From Hyphomicrobium_A sp964405975 (GTDB lineage: Bacteria; Pseudomonadota; Alphaproteobacteria; Rhizobiales; Hyphomicrobiaceae), in assembly GCA_964405975.1 (NCBI GenBank), contig CAYOPW010000011.1:1-47364 (forward strand): a stretch of DNA of 47,364 nucleotides, given 5' to 3'. Under the pieces are notes generated by a model, which was not told the origin of the DNA, did no database searches, and saw only the letters and a list, made by a program, of their open reading frames with translations. Position numbers and translations under genes: made by a program. Each line of letters starts with the position of its first letter. Position 1 is the first letter of the stretch. Shown one piece after another: positions 42,804-47,364 of the stretch.

Positions 42804-43649
42804 ATGTGGCCTTTTAAGAGTGGACCCATTGTTCCCGTGCTGCGTTTTAGTGGCCCCATTGGTATGGCGACGCCGCTGCGCCCCAGCCTTTCGATCGGCG
42901 CTTGCGCCGGTGCCATCGAGAAGGCGTTTACAATGTCGAAGACGCCGTGCGTCGCCGTGATCGTCAATTCGCCCGGCGGCTCCCCGGTCCAATCGAGCCT
43001 TATCTTTCGGCGTATCCGCCAGCTTGCCCAGGAGAACGAAAAGACCGTCTACGTCTTCTGTGAAGATGCGGCTGCGTCGGGCGGCTACTACTTGGCGCTG
43101 GCGGGCGATGAGATTTACGCCGATCCCTCTTCGATCATTGGTTCCATCGGCGTGATCTTTGCCGGTTTCGGTCTCGACAAAGCGATCGAGAAACTCGGCA
43201 TCTCCCGGCGTGTCTACACGGCCGGAGAGGAAAAGGGCGCGCTCGATGCATTCCGGCCCGAAAAGCCGCACGACGTGGAGCGCCTCAAAGAGCTGCAACG
43301 CGATGTGCATGACGTATTCATCGGCATCGTGAAGGAGCGGCGCGCTGGGCGGCTCAAGGGCTCCAACCAAGAGTTGTTCTCCGGTGCATTCTGGTCAGGG
43401 CCCAAGGCCCTTGAGCTTGGCCTGATCGACGGAGTCTCTGACATCCGATCAAAGATGCGCGAGCTGCATGGTGAAGATGTTCGGCTGAAAGTCGTCCCGC
43501 TTGGCCGTACAGACTTGCTTTCCCGGCTGAGACGGCCGCCCAGGGCCTCCCAAGGTTACGAGGATTTAACTGGCGGACGCCATTCCTTGGTCGAAGATAT
43601 AATATCGGCTGTTGAGGCTAGGGCGCTATGGTCCCGGTTCGGATTGTGA
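42804..43649 (+). CDS. S49 family serine peptidase (SppA-like)
   Basis: Short signal-peptide-peptidase-like protease of 281 residues. The nucleophile Ser92 lies in EDAAASGGYYLA and the general-base Lys144 in YTAGEEKGALDAF, 52 residues apart, the same spacing as in Bacillus SppA. The oxyanion-side motif is VNSPGGSPVQSS. There is no obvious membrane anchor apart from the mildly hydrophobic N-terminus, so the location is uncertain. A 73-residue protein gene follows, then glyQ; this order is common in Hyphomicrobiales. Confidence 0.9.
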   Translation: MWPFKSGPIVPVLRFSGPIGMATPLRPSLSIGACAGAIEKAFTMSKTPCVAVIVNSPGGSPVQSSLIFRRIRQLAQENEKTVYVFCEDAAASGGYYLALAGDEIYADPSSIIGSIGVIFAGFGLDKAIEKLGISRRVYTAGEEKGALDAFRPEKPHDVERLKELQRDVHDVFIGIVKERRAGRLKGSNQELFSGAFWSGPKALELGLIDGVSDIRSKMRELHGEDVRLKVVPLGRTDLLSRLRRPPRASQGYEDLTGGRHSLVEDIISAVEARALWSRFGL

Positions 43650-43677
43650 GGGCGCGCTTGAGAAAGGAGTGCCGGTC

Positions 43678-43899
43678 ATGCCGCAAGCCATTACCGCACT
43701 GCTCGTTGGAGCCGGAGTCGTTGCCGGCATCCGCTGGCTTGGAAAGGAAATCGCGCGTGCGGCCGAAGCCGCACGCCTTGCGCATGACGAGCTAAGCCGC
43801 AAAGAGAAGGGGGCCAGCGTTCCGGTCAAGGATCTCGGTCCCCTCGTTTGGGATCCAGAAGCGGGTGTTTACCGGCCGAGCCGTCCGCCTCAAGGCTAG
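43678..43899 (+). CDS. Small hypothetical membrane-associated protein
   Basis: A 73-residue protein starting MPQAITALLVGAGVVAGIRW, with one N-terminal hydrophobic helix and then a charged, amphipathic stretch rich in Ala, Arg and Glu. The C-terminal part, LVWDPEAGVYRPSRPPQG, is typical of a small conserved protein in related genera. The start is fixed by AAAGGAG about 8 bases before the ATG. Function unknown. It lies directly after the S49 peptidase gene. Confidence 0.75.
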   Translation: MPQAITALLVGAGVVAGIRWLGKEIARAAEAARLAHDELSRKEKGASVPVKDLGPLVWDPEAGVYRPSRPPQG

Positions 43900-43969
43900 G
43901 CGCGCGCAATCCCCGTTTGCCTTTGAGCTGGATAACGCACGTTGCCGGTCCCGTGGGTTGTGGCCTTAC

Positions 43970-43997
43970 GTGACACGGCGTCCCGAATGCGTATAGT
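43970..43997 (+). promoter_or_regulatory. Candidate sigma-70 promoter of glyQ
   Basis: GTGACA (43970-43975) and TATAGT (43992-43997), each 5 of 6 consensus matches, with a 16-base spacer. Transcription would start near 44004, about 27 bases before the glyQ ATG at 44031. Confidence 0.5.
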
Positions 43998-44030
43998 GCG
44001 CCGCCGAACCGCCAAAGCTCAGACACACCC

Positions 44031-44990
44031 ATGCCAACGAATGTTGCTGTCAAGCCAGCCGGCCGCAATGCCGGCCCGAACGGGGTCGTACTGCGTCCTG
44101 AAAAGTCCTTTCAGGACCTGATCCTGACACTGCAGACGTTCTGGGCCAGCCAGGGATGCGTCATCCTCCAGCCCTATGACATGGAGGTGGGGGCGGGCAC
44201 CTTTCACCCGGCAACGGCGTTGCGGGCGCTGGGCCCCAAGCCTTGGAATGCCGCCTACGTACAGCCCTCGCGCCGTCCCACAGATGGCCGCTATGGCGAA
44301 AATCCGAATCGCTTGCAGCACTACTACCAGCTCCAAGTGATCATGAAGCCGACACCTGCCGACATCCAGGATCTCTACCTGGAAAGCCTGCGCCGCATCG
44401 GCCTGTCGACCGAGACGCATGACATTCGCTTCGTTGAGGATGATTGGGAGAGCCCCACGCTCGGTGCTTGGGGGCTGGGCTGGGAAGTGTGGTGCGACGG
44501 CATGGAAGTATCGCAGTTTACATATTTCCAACAGGTCGGCGGGTTCGACTGCGAGGTTGTGTCAGCCGAAATCACGTACGGTCTAGAGCGGCTCGCCATG
44601 TACGTTCAGGGCGTCGATCGTGTCTACGACTTGAGCTTCAACGGCCGCACGGACGCCCGCCGGCTCTCTTACGGTGATATCTTCTTGCAGGCCGAACAGG
44701 AGTATTCACGCTTCAACTTCGAATACGCTGATACTGAGCTGCTCCAACAACACTTCAAGGATGCTGAGAAAGAGTGCAATGCGTTGCTAGAGCAGGGCGA
44801 CAGTGACGCTCTCCATGAAATGGCGCTTCCCGCATACGACCAATGTATCAAGGCCTCGCATGTGTTTAACCTTTTGGACGCGCGCGGCGTAATCTCGGTG
44901 ACGGAGCGTCAAAGCTACATTCTGCGCGTGCGCGAGATGGCCAAGGCCTGCTGCGCGGCTTGGCTGAAGACGGAGGGAGGAGGCGATTAA
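44031..44990 (+). CDS. glyQ: Glycyl-tRNA synthetase alpha subunit
   Basis: Catalytic alpha subunit of the bacterial-type tetrameric (alpha2beta2) glycyl-tRNA synthetase, 319 residues. Family signatures are SFQDLILTLQTFWASQGCVI, QPYDMEVGAGTFHPAT, AYVQPSRRPTDGRYGENPNR and DWESPTLGAWGLGWEVW. Its TAA overlaps the following small gene by one base. It pairs with glyS, which lies 230 bases further on. Confidence 0.97.
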   Translation: MPTNVAVKPAGRNAGPNGVVLRPEKSFQDLILTLQTFWASQGCVILQPYDMEVGAGTFHPATALRALGPKPWNAAYVQPSRRPTDGRYGENPNRLQHYYQLQVIMKPTPADIQDLYLESLRRIGLSTETHDIRFVEDDWESPTLGAWGLGWEVWCDGMEVSQFTYFQQVGGFDCEVVSAEITYGLERLAMYVQGVDRVYDLSFNGRTDARRLSYGDIFLQAEQEYSRFNFEYADTELLQQHFKDAEKECNALLEQGDSDALHEMALPAYDQCIKASHVFNLLDARGVISVTERQSYILRVREMAKACCAAWLKTEGGGD

Positions 44991-45208
44991 TGTCGCCGTC
45001 GATCATGGGCGCACTTATTGCCGGCATCCCAGCCGTCATTGTCGCCTACCTTGTGTTATGGCGCCGCGCGGCGCCGGTCTTTTGGTTCGCACTGGCACTG
45101 ATCATCGTCGGTCTTGGCTACCTCGCAGCGACGGGTGCTACGGCCGACATCGCAAAATTCTTTTTGGGGCAATCTCTGGCCTCTCAATCCGCCGGCATGC
45201 CGGCATAA
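44990..45208 (+). CDS. Small membrane protein between glyQ and glyS
   Basis: A 72-residue protein with two hydrophobic helices (about 5-22 and 26-48; VIVAYLVLW and PVFWFALALIIVGLGYLA). The ATG at 44990 shares its A with the glyQ stop codon, and GGAGG lies six bases before it. It is followed by glyS after 12 bases. It is not part of the synthetase. I do not recognise its family; the tight spacing suggests it is a real, co-translated gene. Confidence 0.75.
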   Translation: MSPSIMGALIAGIPAVIVAYLVLWRRAAPVFWFALALIIVGLGYLAATGATADIAKFFLGQSLASQSAGMPA

Positions 45209-45220
45209 CGGTCACAAACG

Positions 45221-47364
45221 ATGCCTGAGCTTCTGCTCGAGCTATTCTCCGAAGAGATCCCTGCACGCTTGCAAGCGCGCGCAGCCGGCGACTTGCGCCG
45301 CCTTGTTGCCGATGGGCTCAAGGCGCGCGGTCTTGAGATTGGCGAGGCTGAAGCCTTTGCCACGCCGCAACGGTTGGCGCTTGTCATCGACGACGTTCCG
45401 TCGAAGTCCCCGGCCGTGGCAGAGGAACGCAAGGGCCCGCGAGTCGGAGCACCCGACAAAGCCGTGCAAGGCTTTCTAAAGGCAGCCGGACTTAGCGCTC
45501 TCTCCGAAGCCAACGTGGTGAAGGACGAAAAGAAGGGTGACTACTACCTTGCGCGCATCAAGAAGCCCGGCCGCAAGGCGTCCGAGATCGTTGCTGAGGT
45601 TGTCATCGAGTCGGTCGCGCAATTTCCCTGGCCGAAATCCATGCGCTTCAACCGGCTCCTGGACAACGGCACCGACCTGCGCTGGATACGCCCGCTGCAT
45701 TCAATCGTCTGTCTGCTCGGTGGCAAGGTCGTGCCCTTTGAGATTGCGGGGATCAAATCTGGCAAGACCACGAGTGGCCACCGCTTCCTTGGCAGCGACC
45801 GGTTCGTTGTGAAGGACTTTGCCGACTACGAAAAGCAGCTGAAGCGGCACAAGGTGATCCTCGATGCCGCGGACCGCGCCGAGATCATTGATGACGATGC
45901 GCGCATGCGCGCTAAAGACGCTAAGCTCGCGCTTGTCGCGGACGAGGCTTTGCTGGCCGAGAACGCCGGGCTCACCGAGTGGCCGGTCGTTCTCATGGGT
46001 GAATTTGATAAGTCGTTCCTGGAGGTGCCGGCCGAGTGCCTGATCACGTCCATGAAGACGCACCAGAAGTGTTTCTCGCTGCGCGAGCCGCGCTCCAAGA
46101 AGCTAGCCAACAAGTTTCTGCTCGTCGCCAACCTGAAGGCTAAGGACGGCGGCAAGCAGATCGTGGCCGGCAACGAGAAGGTGATTGCCGCGCGGCTGTC
46201 TGATGCCAAGTTCTTCTGGGAGCAGGATCTAAAGCGTCCACTCGACGAGATGGCAATCGCGCTTGACGGCATCATCTTCCACCAAAAACTCGGCACGCAA
46301 AAAGACAGGGTCGAACGCATCGCGGAGCTGGCTTTCCAAATTGCTGGATCCTCGGACGCGGTGCCGGAAGATGCACGGCGCGCCGCCCAGCTTTGCAAGG
46401 CCGATCTCGTCTCCGGCATGGTCAGCGAGTTTCCTGAGCTGCAGGGGCTAATGGGCCGCTATTACGCAGAAGCAGCGGGTGCCAAGCCGGAGATCGCGCG
46501 CGCCATCGAGCTGCACTACAAGCCGAAAGGCCCAACGGACATCGTGCCGAAAGAAGACGAGGGCGACGCGGTTGCGATCGCGGTTGCGCTTGCCGATAAG
46601 CTCGACACGCTTGTGGGATTTTGGGCGATCGATGAGAAGCCCACGGGCTCAGGCGATCCCTATCAGTTGCGCCGCGCGGCGCTGGGTGTCATTCGTATAG
46701 TGCTGGAGAATGATTTGCGGCTGCCATTGGAAAAAGCCATTGAAGCAATTGAGACCATATACAGGAATCAAGGTCGCTTTGTCGAAATAGCTAAGAAGCC
46801 GGGAGAGTCGAATGAGGATCATCTTCGCCGCATATGGAGTGCTAGGCGAGGAGTAATCGAGTTTTTCGCCGACCGGCTCAAGGTTCACCTGCGTGAAAAA
46901 GGTGCACGTCACGATCTCATAGACGCTGTCTTCTCGCTCGGCGGTCAGGATGACCTCGCACTCATCGTCAAACGCGTCGAGGCACTCGGAGAATTCCTGC
47001 AAACCGACGACGGCGCCAACCTGCTCACCGGCGTCAAGCGCGCGCAAAACATCCTTTCGATCGAGGAAAAGAGGGATAGCACAAGCTACGCTGGCACTTA
47101 CGAAGTCGCTCTGCTTGAAGATAAGAAGGAGCTAGCCCTCGCTGCGGCCATAGAAAGTGTTAAACAAGACACCGCCGCTGCCATAGAAGTGGAAAACTTC
47201 GCCGGCGCCATGCGCGCGCTTGCCGAGCTGCGCGCGCCCGTCGATGCCTTTTTCGATCATGTGACGGTCAACACCGATGACCCCATACTGCGCAAAAACC
47301 GCTTACACCTCTTGTCAGAGATCCGCGCCGCCACTCTCAACGTCGCCGACTTCACCAAGATCGC
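45221..47364 (+). CDS. glyS: Glycyl-tRNA synthetase beta subunit (3'-partial)
   Basis: Beta subunit of the tetrameric synthetase; binds tRNA and completes the enzyme with GlyQ. 714 complete codons are visible, beginning MPELLLELFSEEIPARLQA, with no internal stop. Landmarks include PQRLALVIDDVP, the core LTEWPVVLMGEFDKSFLEVP, and the later VIEFFADRLKVHLREKG and VDAFFDHVTVNTDDP segments. The frame reaches the window edge at VADFTKI; homologues end only a few residues later, so little is missing. No ribosome site is obvious, which fits coupling to the preceding small gene. Confidence 0.96.
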   Translation, partial: MPELLLELFSEEIPARLQARAAGDLRRLVADGLKARGLEIGEAEAFATPQRLALVIDDVPSKSPAVAEERKGPRVGAPDKAVQGFLKAAGLSALSEANVVKDEKKGDYYLARIKKPGRKASEIVAEVVIESVAQFPWPKSMRFNRLLDNGTDLRWIRPLHSIVCLLGGKVVPFEIAGIKSGKTTSGHRFLGSDRFVVKDFADYEKQLKRHKVILDAADRAEIIDDDARMRAKDAKLALVADEALLAENAGLTEWPVVLMGEFDKSFLEVPAECLITSMKTHQKCFSLREPRSKKLANKFLLVANLKAKDGGKQIVAGNEKVIAARLSDAKFFWEQDLKRPLDEMAIALDGIIFHQKLGTQKDRVERIAELAFQIAGSSDAVPEDARRAAQLCKADLVSGMVSEFPELQGLMGRYYAEAAGAKPEIARAIELHYKPKGPTDIVPKEDEGDAVAIAVALADKLDTLVGFWAIDEKPTGSGDPYQLRRAALGVIRIVLENDLRLPLEKAIEAIETIYRNQGRFVEIAKKPGESNEDHLRRIWSARRGVIEFFADRLKVHLREKGARHDLIDAVFSLGGQDDLALIVKRVEALGEFLQTDDGANLLTGVKRAQNILSIEEKRDSTSYAGTYEVALLEDKKELALAAAIESVKQDTAAAIEVENFAGAMRALAELRAPVDAFFDHVTVNTDDPILRKNRLHLLSEIRAATLNVADFTKI

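Noticed and set aside
1..47364. tRNA, rRNA, CRISPR array, insertion sequence or prophage
   Set aside because: The intergenic gaps are short and hold no tRNA-like fold I can see, no regularly spaced repeats, and no transposase, integrase or phage gene.

Overview
The window looks like a core-genome stretch of an alphaproteobacterium of the order Hyphomicrobiales, possibly a Hyphomicrobium-like member. The taxonomic evidence is gene content and order, not a search. The order is ctaG–coxC–DUF983–SURF1–thrC–M16 peptidase; yqgE–DsbD-alpha–peroxiredoxin–rnhA–thrB–ispH; a separate F0 operon with both b and b' subunits; DUF721–dsbA–dsbA–smc divergent from mutY; rnhB–ccrM; and S49 peptidase–glyQ–glyS. 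CcrM and a fused SoxYZ-like carrier fit the same group. I count 47 protein genes. I see no rRNA, tRNA, insertion sequence, phage gene or CRISPR array, and no stretch above 300 bases lacks a gene.

Layout. 1–3.1 kb: cytochrome c oxidase assembly and subunit III. 3.2–6.5 kb: threonine synthase, a mitochondrial-type processing peptidase and an acetyltransferase, tightly packed. 6.5–10.5 kb: a 1314-residue seven-helix PAS–GGDEF–EAL protein with a long proline-rich tail. 10.5–16 kb: YqgE, a periplasmic DsbD-alpha protein, peroxiredoxin, RNase HI, homoserine kinase, IspH and a lipoprotein. 16–18.7 kb (minus strand): atpI-B-E-F'-F with a recognisable promoter. 18.7–24.6 kb (minus strand): Smc, two DsbA-like thioredoxins and a DUF721/DciA protein. 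24.7–26.7 kb: MutY and a single-polypeptide SoxYZ-like carrier. 26.8–31.4 kb (minus strand): a class B flavin monooxygenase, the CcrM methyltransferase, RNase HII and a PA0069-type radical SAM protein. 31.5–33.9 kb: a small glycosyltransferase, a DUF2064 protein and an unknown membrane protein. 33.9–35.3 kb (minus strand): MoaB and a family-4-like uracil-DNA glycosylase. 35.5–40.6 kb: ETF-ubiquinone oxidoreductase, a TPR protein, IspE and a VOC protein. 40.6–47.4 kb: polyprenyl diphosphate synthase, DUF2007, a TrmN6-like methyltransferase, an S49 protease and glyQ–small membrane gene–glyS. glyS is cut by the window end, probably only a few codons short.

How the genes work together. Respiration is served by the oxidase assembly genes, ETF-QO and the F0 operon. 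IspH, IspE and polyprenyl synthase supply isoprenoids and the quinone tail. ThrB and ThrC are two steps of threonine synthesis but lie in separate clusters. DNA maintenance is represented by MutY, UDG, RNase HI and HII, Smc, DciA and CcrM.

I found no convincing wholly new multi-gene system. The best leads are single-gene or leader-level: a GGDEF domain that looks dead beside an intact EAL domain and a large proline-rich tail; an orphan fused SoxYZ carrier with one cysteine; a uracil-DNA glycosylase missing two of four iron–sulfur ligands; an inverted repeat and a CtrA-like box upstream of ccrM; and a glycosyltransferase–DUF2064 pair without its usual arsenosugar partner.
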